From Haloarcula amylovorans (GTDB lineage: Archaea > Halobacteriota > Halobacteria > Halobacteriales > Haloarculaceae): a DNA stretch of 64,000 nt. The position numbers were made by a program, and so were the translations under genes. The notes below the pieces were generated by a model. It made no database searches. It saw nothing but the letters and a program-made list of their open reading frames with translations, and had not been told where the DNA came from. The stretch covers positions 434,001 to 498,000 of the forward strand of contig NZ_SRIF01000002.1 in the NCBI RefSeq assembly GCF_004681185.1, in the 5' to 3' direction. Below are positions 17,531 through 27,165 of the stretch, piece by piece; position 1 is the stretch's first letter, and each line of letters opens with the position of its first letter.

Positions 17531-18586
17531 TCACTTCTCCGTCTCGTAGGGTTCGCCCACGGCGGCGGGCATCCGCGTGTAGCCGACGGCGGCCAGCACC
17601 ACCAGCACGGCAACGTAGGGGAACAGTTCGGTGATGCTGCCCGGGAGCGCGATACCGATCGTCTGGAGCTGTATCTGGAGCATCTCCATCGCGCCGAACA
17701 GCAGCGCCGCACCGAACGCGCCGACCGGGTTGTAGTTGCCGAAGAGGTACGCGACGATGGCGATCCAGCCCCGTCCGTCGACCATCGTCACGCCCGTTCC
17801 CGTGAAGCCGCTACCGATACCGATAGAGAGGACGGCACCGCCGAGTCCCGCCATCGCGCCGGAGAAGATGACGGTAGCGTAGCGGACGCGGTTGACGTCG
17901 ACGCCCGCGGTGTCGAGCGCCTGCGGGTTCTCGCCAGCGGCCTGTATCCAGTAGCCGTAGCGAGTGCGATAGAGGACGACCCACGCCGCGGCGGTGAGGA
18001 ACAGAGTGAGCCACAGCAGCGGTGAGGAGTCGAAGACCAGTCGACCGAGCACCGGAATCTCCGCGAGGACCGGGACTGTGATGGTGTCGATATTCGGCAG
18101 TGACGGGCTGGAGACGCCGCCCCAGATGACCGTTGCAGTAAAGGGACCGAACCCGAGCGCGACGAACCAGACGGCGAGTCCGGCGACGATCTGATCGGCC
18201 CGATAGCGGATGGTCAGCAACGCGTAAATCACCGTCAGTAGTGCGCAGACGAGGACCGCGACGAGGATCCCGAGCCAGAGGTGAGTCTGCGTGACCGCGC
18301 CCTCGCCGGAGACGATGGAGGCGGTGGCGGCGGCCGCCAGCGCGCCGAATATCATGAACCCCTCCAACCCGATGTTGAACACGCCGCTCTTCTCGGCGTA
18401 GAGACCACCGATAGCCGCCAGTGCGATGGGGATAGCCGCCTGTAGCGCTCGCTGTGCGGCCCCGACGGTGAGCAGTTCAGCCCCGGGGAGATCCAGCAGC
18501 GTCGCCACCCCGCCGACCACGAAGAGGACCAGCAGACCGACGCCGACGGTGATGCGGACCGGATTCGCGTACTCCGCGACGCTCAT
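17531..18586 (-). CDS. BMP-type ABC transporter permease 2
   Basis: The 351-residue membrane protein resembles NupQ/YufQ-like permeases (ERSGVFNIGLEGFM-like signature: EKSGVFNIGLEGFM; TRYGYWIQAAGENPQAL loop). It pairs with the permease at 18583 for uptake of nucleosides or related compounds. Its start overlaps the stop of the upstream gene by 4 bases (ATGA), so the genes are coupled. Confidence 0.9.
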   Translation of the reverse strand: MSVAEYANPVRITVGVGLLVLFVVGGVATLLDLPGAELLTVGAAQRALQAAIPIALAAIGGLYAEKSGVFNIGLEGFMIFGALAAAATASIVSGEGAVTQTHLWLGILVAVLVCALLTVIYALLTIRYRADQIVAGLAVWFVALGFGPFTATVIWGGVSSPSLPNIDTITVPVLAEIPVLGRLVFDSSPLLWLTLFLTAAAWVVLYRTRYGYWIQAAGENPQALDTAGVDVNRVRYATVIFSGAMAGLGGAVLSIGIGSGFTGTGVTMVDGRGWIAIVAYLFGNYNPVGAFGAALLFGAMEMLQIQLQTIGIALPGSITELFPYVAVLVVLAAVGYTRMPAAVGEPYETEK

Positions 18587-19716
18587 TCCTCGTCACCTCC
18601 GAGACCGGTTCGCCGGCCGGCCATCCGGAACAGCTCCGGCGTGGCGACGAACAGGACGACGAGGCCGACGACGCCGTCGACCAACTGCCGTGGCACGTCC
18701 AGCGTGAAGCCGATGTACTGTCCGCCGGCGTCCAACCCGCCGAACAGCAGGGCGGCCGGGACGACGCCTAGCGGGTTGTTCGCGGCCAGCAGGCTCACCG
18801 CGATCGCGTCGAAGCCGAAGCGGGGGAACGTGCTCGGGTCGCTGTAGTAACCCAGAATCATGATGGCGAACATCGCGCCCGCGAGACCCGCGACCATCCC
18901 CGAGAAGGTCATCGTGAGGACGACGGTTCGTTTCGGGTCCACGCCGGCGTAGGCCGCGGCTGCCGACTGGTGGCCGCTGGTGACGAGGTCGTAGCCGTAG
19001 CGGGTGCGACCGAGCACGAACGCGACGGCGATCGCGGCCAAGAGAGCGACGCCCAGCCCGATGACCGAAAAGGAGCTACTGCCGAAGGCGAACCCGGGGA
19101 GGTCGACGTACGACGGGAGTTGCTCGGTGTTCGGGGCCGACGCCCCCGCTGGCCGGAGGTGGCTATCGACGAGGTAGAAGACGACGCCCGAGGCGATGAA
19201 GTTCAGCATGATGGTCGTGATGACTTCGTTCGCGTCGGCGTAGGCCTTCATGATGCCCGGAATCGCGGCGTACGCGCCACCGACGAGCATGGCCGCCGCG
19301 GTGCCCAGTATCATCAGGAGGACGCCACCGACGACGCCAGTGGGCAGGAACGGTGCGAGAGACAGGACAGTAACGACGGTGGCGAACCCACCGACGACGA
19401 ACTGTCCCTGCACGCCGATGTTGAACACGCCCGCCCGGAACGCGATGGCGACGGCGACGCCAGTCAGGACGAGCATCGTCGTCTGCCGGAGCGTGAAGGC
19501 GACGTTGGAGATGGTCCCGAATGCGCCGTAGGTGAGCGCCGTGACGAACTCGACGGCGTCGTATCCCGAGGCGGCGACGATTACGGCTCCTAACAGCAGC
19601 GCCAACAGCGTCGAGGCCACCGCGATGGCGAACCGCTCCAGGACGGAGGCGCGGACCATTCGGTCTGCCGCCCGGTCGAGCGTCGCTCGAACGGTTCCGC
19701 TATCGAGCCCGCTCAC
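18583..19716 (-). CDS. BMP-type ABC transporter permease 1
   Basis: The 377-residue protein has about ten hydrophobic segments with FRAGVFNIGVQGQFVVGG and RTRYGYDLVTSGHQSAAAAYAG loops typical of NupP/YufP-like permeases. It overlaps both neighbours by 4 bases. The substrate class is inferred from the family. Confidence 0.9.
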   Translation of the reverse strand: MSGLDSGTVRATLDRAADRMVRASVLERFAIAVASTLLALLLGAVIVAASGYDAVEFVTALTYGAFGTISNVAFTLRQTTMLVLTGVAVAIAFRAGVFNIGVQGQFVVGGFATVVTVLSLAPFLPTGVVGGVLLMILGTAAAMLVGGAYAAIPGIMKAYADANEVITTIMLNFIASGVVFYLVDSHLRPAGASAPNTEQLPSYVDLPGFAFGSSSFSVIGLGVALLAAIAVAFVLGRTRYGYDLVTSGHQSAAAAYAGVDPKRTVVLTMTFSGMVAGLAGAMFAIMILGYYSDPSTFPRFGFDAIAVSLLAANNPLGVVPAALLFGGLDAGGQYIGFTLDVPRQLVDGVVGLVVLFVATPELFRMAGRRTGLGGDEE

Positions 19717-21287
19717 AGTTCGACCTCCCGGTCGCCATCGCTCGGTCGGTCGTCCGTCGGCGAGTCGCCGGTCATCAACAGGCCGAGGTCCTGTTCGGTC
19801 ACCTCGTCGGGGTCCACTATATCGACGAACTGCCCCTCGTACATGACGGCGATGCGGTCCGAGAGCTTCTGGACCTCGTCGAGTTTCGAGGAGACGAGCA
19901 GGACCGCCATCCCCCGGTCACGCATCTCTAGCAGCCGGTTGTGGATGAACTCGATAGAGCCGATGTCGACCCCGCGAGTCGGGTGCGAGGCCACGACGAA
20001 GGCGGGGTCGCGTTCCAGCTCTCGCCCGACGATGAACTTCTGCTGGTTCCCACCCGAGAGCGACGCGGCCTCGGCCTCTCGGTCGCCCGGCTGTACGTCG
20101 TAGTCGTTGATGATGTCGTCGGCATGATCGCGAACGGCGTTCCAGTCGAGGAAACCGCCGCTCTCGAATGGATCGAGCGTCTGGTTGCCGAGCAAAGCGT
20201 TGCGCACGAGGTCGTAGTCCTGAACGAGCCCTTCCTCCTGTCTGTCCTCGGGGACGTAGGCGATGCCGGACTCGATGCGGCGGCGGCGGTTCGTGTCGGT
20301 GACGTTAGTTCCCTCGAAAGAAATCGTGCCGTCATCGACCGTTCTGAGACCGACGAGTGCCTCGACGAGTTCGGACTGGCCGTTCCCTTCGACGCCAGCG
20401 ATACCCAACACTTCGCCCTCGCGTATCTCGGCGTCGACGCCGCCGACCTGTTCGAGGTTGCGGTCGTCTCGTACGCGGAGGTCGTCTACCTCGACCAACA
20501 CGTCGCCGGGCGTCGTCTCGCGCCGTTCCACCTCGAACAGCACGTCCCGGCCGACCATCATCCGGGCGAGTTCCTCGCGGGAAGTGGTCGCCGCGTCGAC
20601 GGTGCCGACTGCCGTACCGTCTCGCAGTACCGTGATGCGGTCGGCCGCCGTCATCGCCTCGTCGAGTTTGTGTGTGATGAAGATGAGCGAGCGCCCGCGG
20701 TCGGTGAGTTCGGCCATCACGTCGAACAACGCGTCGACCTCCTGTGGGGTCAACACCGCCGTCGGCTCGTCGAGGACGAGTGTCTCCGCGCCCCGGTAGA
20801 GGCTCTTGACGATCTCGACGCGCTGTTGGACGCCCACGCCGAGTTGCTCGACGCGCGTATCGAGGTATTGGTCGACGTCGAAGCCGTAGGTGTCACAGAT
20901 TGCTTCGATGTCCGCGCGCGCGCTCGACTGATCGACCAGGCCGCCGCTGGTCGGTTCCTGTCCGAGTACGATGTTCTGGAGGACAGTCATCGTATCGACC
21001 AACTGGAAATGTTGGTGTATCATCCCGACCCCGGCGTCGATGGCGTCCCGCGGCGAGACGAACCGTCGCTCCTCGCCGTGGACCGAGATGGTTCCCGAAT
21101 CCGGACGGTAGAGTCCGTAGAGGACGCTCATCAGCGTGGTCTTCCCCGCGCCGTTCTCGCCGACGAGGGCGTGGACCGACCCGGACTCGACGGTGAGGTC
21201 GACGCTATCGTTGGCGACGACGTCGCCGAACCGTTTGGTGATGCCGTCGAGTCGCACCGCGAACTGGCCTGCGTGTCTCGTTGTCAT
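19713..21287 (-). CDS. BMP-type ABC transporter ATPase with two ABC domains
   Basis: The 524-residue protein has tandem ABC cassettes, as in NupO/YufO/RbsA-like ATPases. Domain 1 has Walker A GENGAGKT (43-50) and Walker B TLVLDEPTAVLTP. Domain 2 has a GVEGNGQSE-type Walker A and the signature LSGGNQQK. It powers the two permeases encoded downstream. Confidence 0.93.
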   Translation of the reverse strand: MTTRHAGQFAVRLDGITKRFGDVVANDSVDLTVESGSVHALVGENGAGKTTLMSVLYGLYRPDSGTISVHGEERRFVSPRDAIDAGVGMIHQHFQLVDTMTVLQNIVLGQEPTSGGLVDQSSARADIEAICDTYGFDVDQYLDTRVEQLGVGVQQRVEIVKSLYRGAETLVLDEPTAVLTPQEVDALFDVMAELTDRGRSLIFITHKLDEAMTAADRITVLRDGTAVGTVDAATTSREELARMMVGRDVLFEVERRETTPGDVLVEVDDLRVRDDRNLEQVGGVDAEIREGEVLGIAGVEGNGQSELVEALVGLRTVDDGTISFEGTNVTDTNRRRRIESGIAYVPEDRQEEGLVQDYDLVRNALLGNQTLDPFESGGFLDWNAVRDHADDIINDYDVQPGDREAEAASLSGGNQQKFIVGRELERDPAFVVASHPTRGVDIGSIEFIHNRLLEMRDRGMAVLLVSSKLDEVQKLSDRIAVMYEGQFVDIVDPDEVTEQDLGLLMTGDSPTDDRPSDGDREVEL

Positions 21288-21326
21288 AGTAGTAGTAAGG
21301 GCGATAAACCGAGCGAGGTGACCGCT

Positions 21327-22559
21327 TCAGTCCTGACAGCCACCAGCGGTACACGGAACCGTGATGTCCCCGCTGACGATGGCCTGCTTCGATTCCTCTA
21401 AGTTCTGTGTGACGACGTCGGGGAGTTTCGGCCCGACGGCCTGCCCGAGGACCACCTCGACGGCGTCCTCTTCGAGGCCGAGGACGTTCGGGCCCTGTAC
21501 GCTCCCCCAGTTGTCCTCGACGACGGCCTGTGCAACCTCGGCGGTGCCGCGGTTGATGTACTTCACCGCAGAGCCCATGATGACGTGCTGGTAGTCCGGT
21601 AGCGTCACGGACTGGTCGGCGTCGACGCCGACGGCGAACCGCTGGGCGTCCTGTGCAGCCTGGAAGACGCCCTGTCCGGCGGCAGCGGCAGCGTGATAGA
21701 CGATGTCCGCGCCCGCATCGTACTGCGAACTGGCGATGTTGTTCGCCGTCTGCGTGTCGGTGTAGTTGCCGATGTAGCCGACGCGGACGTCGACGTTCTC
21801 GTTCACCCACTCGGCCCCGGCGACGTACGACCGCTCGAAGGCGTTGATGAGTGCGCCGTCGACGCCGCCGACGAACCCGATGGTCGCGTTGTCCGGATTC
21901 AGTGTATTTCCTTCGTGAGATAGTTCTCGGGTAGTCATCGTTCCGGCGAGCACGCCGGCCTGGAAAGACATCTCGTGGTTCGCCCACGTGTAGCCGGCGA
22001 CGTTCGGTTGCTCGACGTGGGCGTTGATAAGCATCCACCGCTGATCGGGGTACTCCTCGGCGTTGGTCTGGAGCGCCTGCGTATGATTGTAACTGACTAG
22101 CACGATAAGGTCGTAGTTCGGGTTCTGGCTCTCGGCGAGCCGCGACTGGACGGTGCCGTACTGGGACTGGTCAGTCTCCTCGACCTGCTGGAGTTCGATG
22201 TCGTACTCCTCGGCGGCGTTCTGTAACCCCTCTAACGCGAGGTCGTTGAACGCCCGGTCCCCGAACCCTGCAGGACTGGAGACGATAGCGATGTTGGTCG
22301 TGCCGCCGCCACCGCCACCATCGCCGGTCGTGGTTCCGTCGCCCGTTCCCGTGCCGTCACCGGCGGTACCGTCGCCACCGTCGCCGCCACCGCCGTCTCC
22401 GCCCCCATCGCCGTCGTCGGTGAGACACCCGGCCAATCCCGCTGTTCCGAGGAGCGCCGCCCCAGACTTGAGGATGGCTCGTCGGTCGATGTCGCTCGCG
22501 GTCAATCGCCGTCTGTACGCCCGTGTCGTCCGGTCGCTGTCGGTGGTATCGTTAGTCAT
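21327..22559 (-). CDS. BMP-family substrate-binding lipoprotein
   Basis: The 410-residue protein has a Tat motif (DRRAILKSG, Arg26-Arg27), lipobox LAGC (Cys45) and a Gly/Asp/Thr linker, then a periplasmic-binding fold of the BmpA/Med type (SSPAGFGDRAFNDLALEGLQ). Relatives bind nucleosides, riboflavin or autoinducers. The frame is open to 22712, but ATG 22559 gives the proper signal peptide, with an A/T-rich TATA region (about 22576-22600) upstream. The gene lies 39 bases before the ATPase and heads the operon. Confidence 0.88.
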   Translation of the reverse strand: MTNDTTDSDRTTRAYRRRLTASDIDRRAILKSGAALLGTAGLAGCLTDDGDGGGDGGGGDGGDGTAGDGTGTGDGTTTGDGGGGGGTTNIAIVSSPAGFGDRAFNDLALEGLQNAAEEYDIELQQVEETDQSQYGTVQSRLAESQNPNYDLIVLVSYNHTQALQTNAEEYPDQRWMLINAHVEQPNVAGYTWANHEMSFQAGVLAGTMTTRELSHEGNTLNPDNATIGFVGGVDGALINAFERSYVAGAEWVNENVDVRVGYIGNYTDTQTANNIASSQYDAGADIVYHAAAAAGQGVFQAAQDAQRFAVGVDADQSVTLPDYQHVIMGSAVKYINRGTAEVAQAVVEDNWGSVQGPNVLGLEEDAVEVVLGQAVGPKLPDVVTQNLEESKQAIVSGDITVPCTAGGCQD

Positions 22560-22681
22560 GGATCGTTCTGTACTACAATTTTTAATTATGCTATATATTT
22601 CTTTGCCAAATGACACTATCTCGGCATCGTCCCACCTGCGAGAACACGAAAAACCGTGCGACCTCTCTACGGAACACGGAC

Positions 22682-22737
22682 GTGAACGACCCTGCCCTGC
22701 TCGCGCTGACACACTCGCTGAGGGCGGGGTCGTTCAC
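22682..22737. repeat. 17-bp near-perfect inverted repeat (IS605-like palindrome)
   Basis: The arms are 22682-22698 and 22721-22737 with one G/T-type mismatch and a 22-base loop. The right arm AGGGCGGGGTCGTTCAC differs by one base from the IS200/IS605-type end at 47868-47884. It is probably a leftover palindromic IS end; it may also act as a terminator-like hairpin. Confidence 0.5.
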
Positions 22738-22859
22738 GCTGTCTATCATCTGAATAGAACGACGGCACGCAGTCCTGTGAGTGTGTACAGATTCAGTCAT
22801 CGAGAACGATTTTTTGTATCGCACGCTCCCTAGACACAAGAGACAGCGAGAGACCACTG

Positions 22860-23465
22860 ATGCGAGTGATCATCGTCGGGGCTGGTGAAGTCGGCTCCAA
22901 TATCGCAGCCAGTCTGGCCGATAGTCACGATGTCGTCGCCGTTGACGTCGATTCCAAGACGGCCGAGGAACTCACCTCTTTGAATGACGTGTTGGCGATA
23001 GAATGCGATGGAACATCGCTGTCGGTCCTCGGAGACGCCGGGATCGGCAAAGCGGACATGCTCATCGCCAGCACCGACGACGAGACCTGTTTACGACCGC
23101 GAATCCGAGTGCGACCCGGCCAGTCCGTCTGAGCGGAACCGTCGTCGAAGCGGAGACGATTCGAGACATCTACGCCTACACGCTCGTGAGCAGGATCTTC
23201 TTCATCGTCGCCACCATCTTCGTCGTCGACGCGTCCCGAGTGCGGTTGACAGTCACCGCGTTCGAGGCGATGGGGGCGGCCACAGTGACCTTTTTCAACG
23301 TCGTCCCGGCCTTCGGTATCGCTGGCCCACTCGAAAGTTACGACCCGTTTTCGCGGTCGAAGAAACTGGTCATGACCTTCCTCATGTGAATCGGTCGTAT
23401 CGAGACCATCCCGGTGTTGGTGTTGCTAACGCCGTCGTACTGGCAGTCGTGATTCCGTTGTGGAC
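22860..23465 (+). pseudogene. Fused remnant of trkA (5' part) and trkH (3' part)
   Basis: The first 80 codons (MRVIIVGAGEVGSNIAASLA..., ADMLIASTDDET) are the RCK/NAD-binding start of a TrkA potassium-uptake regulator. The frame then breaks near 23090. From about 23133 another frame matches the C-terminal part of the TrkH channel (FEAMGAATVTFFNV, FGIAGPLESYDPF, TFLM), ends at a TGA at 23387-23389, and continues after it as IGRIETIPVLVLLTPSYW. A tryptophan codon is expected at that TGA. So the middle of a trkA-trkH pair was deleted and the rest has decayed. Confidence 0.75.
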
Positions 23466-23518
23466 GACACTGAATAGCGGCTCGGAGAGGGCGAAGACGT
23501 GAGCTGCGTAGTCAGCAG

Positions 23519-23728
23519 TCACCGGTCGCTGGACCGAACGATGTGTTCGTTCGCTGTCCATTTATCGACGTGTGCGCTACAGAACGCCACTTCGCGGCGC
23601 ACGTTCGTGTCGAAACACGGCACAGTCGCGTTCTCACAGCAGTACGGATCGAAACACGGTACCGGTGTTTTGCCGTCGTTAAGCGTAATCTGGTCCCCAC
23701 CCGGAGCGTCGTCTTGATCGCCACTCAT
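23519..23728 (-). CDS. Small Cys-rich protein, unknown
   Basis: A 69-residue frame from ATG 23728. It has cysteines in CFDPYCCEN, CFDT and CSAH, with a repeated PVPCFDPYC / TVPCFDTN pattern that looks like a small metal-binding fold. A TATA-like CTTATAAAC lies about 65 bp upstream. No family is recognised; the regular Cys pattern argues for a real gene. Confidence 0.45.
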   Translation of the reverse strand: MSGDQDDAPGGDQITLNDGKTPVPCFDPYCCENATVPCFDTNVRREVAFCSAHVDKWTANEHIVRSSDR

Positions 23729-23970
23729 GTTGTATACTTGCTCTTTCACGGCTTTGCTGGAGTATCAATATATGCGCTACTTCTGCAAGTTGTTTATAAG
23801 TATGTGTGGGGTGTTGGCAGACGAACTGTCGAGTAATATACCTATAGAGATGACCTGTCGCCTGCTCCATAGTCCGCGCACCGATAGTCGGCTTACCAGA
23901 CGGTAGGCACCTCAAGTTTCTCTACGCTCAGCGCGAATTTTTGTGGGTGTGTTCGTCTCTCAGTAGTAGG

Positions 23971-24543
23971 ATGTATCTGCTCGGCCATCTCGGAGTTGGA
24001 ATGCTCGCGTTCGCGCCGCTGGCCCATCGCCTCTGTCGGACCGGTCGCGGCCGACTGGCCTGCATTGGGATGGCTACGGTACTCCTCTTGGCGTCGTCTC
24101 CCGACGTCGATACGTACATTCCGGGCATCGCGCACCGGGGTATCACCCACACCGTGTGGGCGGCGCTTCTGGTCGGCGCGCTGCTCGCGTTCCTTGGTTG
24201 GCGGATTCACACCGACGATTCCGGTCGGAACGGTGCTGCCGGGTTCGCTTTCCTGCTCGGCATGGTGAGTGTCGGCTCACACCTACTCGGTGACGTACTG
24301 ACGCCGATGGGGATTCGACCGTTCGCGCCGTTCGTCGGGACGGAGTACACGCTGTCGCTCGTCGTCGCCCGCAACCCTGCGGCGAACCTCCTGCTTCTCG
24401 TTGCAGGCGTCCTCTCGCTCACCCCTTCCCTCGGGCGCACCTGGGCCCGGGTCGGATATCCACTCCCATCGTGGCCGGCCCGGCTGCCGGATGGCCGGTC
24501 GGACGTCGCGTCGTCTGGTCCCGACCCAGTCGGCGAGGACTGA
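23971..24543 (+). CDS. Membrane-bound metal-dependent hydrolase (YdjM/DUF457 family)
   Basis: The 190-residue protein has four hydrophobic segments and conserved motifs near the membrane: SSPDVDTYIPGIAHRGITHT, GSHLLGDVLTPMGIRPFAP. Asp and His in these motifs are thought to bind metal. Haloarchaeal genomes often carry several copies. ATG 23971 is chosen over 23941 because the hydrophobic start MYLLGHLGVG fits the family. Confidence 0.8.
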   Translation: MYLLGHLGVGMLAFAPLAHRLCRTGRGRLACIGMATVLLLASSPDVDTYIPGIAHRGITHTVWAALLVGALLAFLGWRIHTDDSGRNGAAGFAFLLGMVSVGSHLLGDVLTPMGIRPFAPFVGTEYTLSLVVARNPAANLLLLVAGVLSLTPSLGRTWARVGYPLPSWPARLPDGRSDVASSGPDPVGED

Positions 24544-24809
24544 GTATCGTCGACTCGGCAGTGCTTGCGTACGTACGCGACCCCGACTCGATGGGCCGAC
24601 CCTATAGTAGCCGTTGAAAATCGATGCACACCCGACCGCATGACGGTCGGGATTCGCCGCAGCGCTCGGTACAAACCCGCCGACTCACTGTGACGTTCGG
24701 GCGGTCGTATCCGAGAGACATACAGGGAGTCCAGGCGTACACTGGTCACGATGGCGTATCAGATGCTCACGCGCAACCAGAAGACGATGCAGATTCGACG
24801 AGGCACTCT

Positions 24810-25058
24810 ATGAGTTTCTTGGCAGCAGTGGTTGTCCTCATAGTGGGGTTCGTCTCCGGAGTCATCGTTAGATGGGTCGCCGGTCTCGCCGCGATCATTG
24901 CCCTCCTGTTAGTGATACTCGGAATAGCAGCACCAGACATCGGTCTCGTCAATTACGTTATTCAGCAGTACTACACTGGTAACGAGCTATTGTTCCTCGC
25001 TGGATTGTTGTTCGGTATCGACGCCAAACAAACGAAGAAAGTCGTGGTCGAGCGCTGA
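24810..25058 (+). CDS. Small two-helix membrane protein
   Basis: An 82-residue protein from ATG 24810 (MSFLAAVVVLIVG...) with two long hydrophobic segments, a short loop and a basic tail (KQTKKVVVER). The frame is open to 24624, but the upstream part is hydrophilic and unlike a signal. The function is unknown. Confidence 0.5.
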   Translation: MSFLAAVVVLIVGFVSGVIVRWVAGLAAIIALLLVILGIAAPDIGLVNYVIQQYYTGNELLFLAGLLFGIDAKQTKKVVVER

Positions 25059-25073
25059 AACCGTTCCGAAGAA

Positions 25074-25178
25074 GGCGGAATCCACTGCGACTACCATGCG
25101 ACCGTCTTCGAGAAAGTCATAGAGCTAATCCAACGCGAGTGAGAGTAAAAAGACGCCTACAACTGTTCAGTCGAGTGA
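25074..25178 (+). repeat. Decayed gene fragment, copy 1 of a dispersed pair
   Basis: This 105-bp stretch matches 32433-32555 closely, apart from an 18-bp deletion and single changes. In the second copy it encodes CGIHRYYRATVFGKVILDHG... up to a stop; here in-frame stops occur. Both copies lie close to IS200/IS605-type remnants. It appears to be the 3' end of an unrecognised gene spread with mobile DNA. Confidence 0.5.
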
Positions 25179-25337
25179 TGTCCACTTCTGTGCGAACGCA
25201 GCGGAATCTCGACCGTCGGTAGGATCGTCGCGGTCGCTGGGACTGCTACGGCTCTCGGCGAGTCGCTCACCCTGGGTTCACCCATCGAAGATGGGACAGT
25301 CACAGCATCTTTTCGTCTGCGTGGTCTCTCTCCGGTG

Positions 25338-25658
25338 ATGACCGAGTTCGACCCGGAAAAGTTCGAGGATAAGTACCGTCACTACTTCGAGGAGCTGGAA
25401 ACGGCATATTCGAATGCCTATCAGAAACTCCACGGCCGGTACGATTCCGAGGTGCTTCGTGGGATCGACCGGCAGGTCCTCAGTGAGAGCGAACCCGTAT
25501 ACGAGGGAAACGGCGAGTTCCGCGTCGTACTGCCGGATGATACGCCAGAGCGGGCCGAGTCGCTGCCCGGCGACGAGGAAACGTTCGACACCGTGCTTAC
25601 CGCCTATACCGACAACATCGAGGCCGAACTTCGCCGTCTCTTCGAGTTTGATTCGTAG
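25338..25658 (+). CDS. DUF5783-family haloarchaeal protein
   Basis: A 106-residue acidic soluble protein (FDPEKFEDKYRHYFEEL, YDSEVLRGIDRQVLSESEPVYEGNG) that matches my recollection of the DUF5783 family, common in Halobacteria and of unknown function. ATG 25338 is used; a GTG lies one codon earlier. Confidence 0.65.
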   Translation: MTEFDPEKFEDKYRHYFEELETAYSNAYQKLHGRYDSEVLRGIDRQVLSESEPVYEGNGEFRVVLPDDTPERAESLPGDEETFDTVLTAYTDNIEAELRRLFEFDS

Positions 25659-25911
25659 TCGGGAGGAGTGGCCGTGTCGGCCTCCCCCGATCGAATCCGA
25701 GATTTTCTAACCGACGAGCGAGAGTCTGCATTCCTCACTCGGATTTGAACGGGTGGTAATTCGAGGAGTTCGATAGGGTCATAATGAATGCGAGGCGGAA
25801 ACCCGCGCCTTTAGGCGCGGGAGGAAGCCGACACCCCGCTACACAATCTACGTGCATCGGCAGACCGACTCCCCCACCAGTAGATTAAGATTTAAAAATG
25901 CTTGCTGTGTT

Positions 25912-27114
25912 GTGAAGTACGTGGAGGTCCGTCGAACCGTTCCCGTCAAACTCGATGTGGACGACAGCGACGCGGATCTTCTTCGAGAAACAATCCAGCA
26001 GTTCCTCGACTCTGCCAATTATGTTGTAGACGTTGCCTCTGAAGGAGAGTCTGTCGAGACACGCAAGTCCGTACTTCACGAGGAAACCTACAGCGACGTG
26101 CGCGACCGAACTGACTTGCACAGCAACCACGTTCAGTCTGCACGCGACCGCGCTGTAGACGCGCTCAAAAGCGTCGTCTCGAAATGGAAGAAAGGCGAGT
26201 ACGCCTCTCTACCGACGTTCACGACGCCGTTCTGTGAGTACAACCAGCGCAACGCGACGTTTTACGACGACCACGCCACGCTGTCCACCATCGACGGGCG
26301 TGTTACCGTCGACTACATACTCCCTGATGAGGACCGCGACACTCCTCACACGAAGTACCTGTTCAATGAGGACTACGAGCGGACAGGTGCGACACTCCAC
26401 GAGCGCGAGGACGGACTCTACCTCCATATCCGAACAAAGGCGGATATGGACGCCCCCGAACATTCTGAGAACGGAACGGTTCTCGGGGTAGACCTCGGGG
26501 TCGAGAACATCGCTGTTACCTCGACAGGGGCGTTCTGGTCTGCCGCCGAACTCGCCCATTGGCGTACTGAGTACGTCGAGCGCCGTCGGTCGCTTCAGGA
26601 GTGTGGGACGCGGTGGGCACACGAAAACGTCCAGTCGGTCGGTGATACGGAGACAGGGCGGTTCACACAGGAACTACATCGCATTGCGAACGAGCTTGTC
26701 AAGGAGGCTTTGGAGAACGACTGTTCGCATATCGCGTTCGAGAACCTGACAGGCATTCGTTCTCGAATGCCAAACGCCCGGAAGTTCCATGAATGGACGT
26801 TCCGACGCCTGTTTGAGAACGTGGAGTACAAAGCCGAGGAATACGGTATCTCGGTTGAGCAGGTGAATCCAGCGTACACGTCACAGCAATGTTCGACGTG
26901 CGGGTTCACCCACGAGGAGAATCGCCACGGAGAGTCGTTTGAGTGTCAGCAATGCGGGTACGAGAACCACGCTGACTACAACGCCTCGAAGAACATCGGT
27001 CTGAAACTCCTTCGCAACCAAACTGGCGGTGAGGGAGGCGCACCCGTAGGCGTGCGCTTGAACAGTGGGATGTTGAACACGAACGGAGTCACATCCGTGC
27101 CTGAATTGGCTTGA
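25912..27114 (+). CDS. tnpB: TnpB, RNA-guided nuclease of the IS200/IS605 family
   Basis: The 400-residue protein keeps all three RuvC-like acidic residues: Asp194 ([12 protein letters not shown]), Glu277 (IAFENLTG) and Asp355 ([10 protein letters not shown]). It also has the four-Cys zinc finger Cys327, Cys330, Cys345 and Cys348. It is therefore likely active as a guide-RNA-directed DNA nuclease that keeps the element in place. A GTG start at 25912 follows a TATA-like ATTTAAAAAT by about 25 bp. The 3' end of the gene and the right end would form the guide RNA scaffold. Confidence 0.88.
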   Translation: MKYVEVRRTVPVKLDVDDSDADLLRETIQQFLDSANYVVDVASEGESVETRKSVLHEETYSDVRDRTDLHSNHVQSARDRAVDALKSVVSKWKKGEYASLPTFTTPFCEYNQRNATFYDDHATLSTIDGRVTVDYILPDEDRDTPHTKYLFNEDYERTGATLHEREDGLYLHIRTKADMDAPEHSENGTVLGVDLGVENIAVTSTGAFWSAAELAHWRTEYVERRRSLQECGTRWAHENVQSVGDTETGRFTQELHRIANELVKEALENDCSHIAFENLTGIRSRMPNARKFHEWTFRRLFENVEYKAEEYGISVEQVNPAYTSQQCSTCGFTHEENRHGESFECQQCGYENHADYNASKNIGLKLLRNQTGGEGGAPVGVRLNSGMLNTNGVTSVPELA

Positions 27115-27165
27115 GTGGGAGTCCACGCTGAATGCCACGGCCTTCAGGCCGTGGTAGCTTACGTC
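26960..27165 (+). ncRNA. Probable omega/reRNA region of the tnpB element
   Basis: In TnpB systems the guide RNA covers the tnpB 3' end and the right end and continues into flanking DNA as the guide. The right-end hairpin at 27135-27154 and the DNA just after it (about 27160-27180) are the candidate scaffold and guide. The limits are inferred, not seen. Confidence 0.4.

Larger units (their letters stand above)
25795..27165 (+). mobile_element. IS200/IS605-family (IS1341-type) element with tnpB only
   Basis: The left end has a GC hairpin CCCGCGCC-TTTA-GGCGCGGG (25802-25821). The right end has CCACGGCC-TTCA-GGCCGTGG (27135-27154). Between them is one tnpB and no tnpA. The exact ends cannot be fixed without an empty site. 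Such elements depend on a Y1 transposase in trans. Confidence 0.75.
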
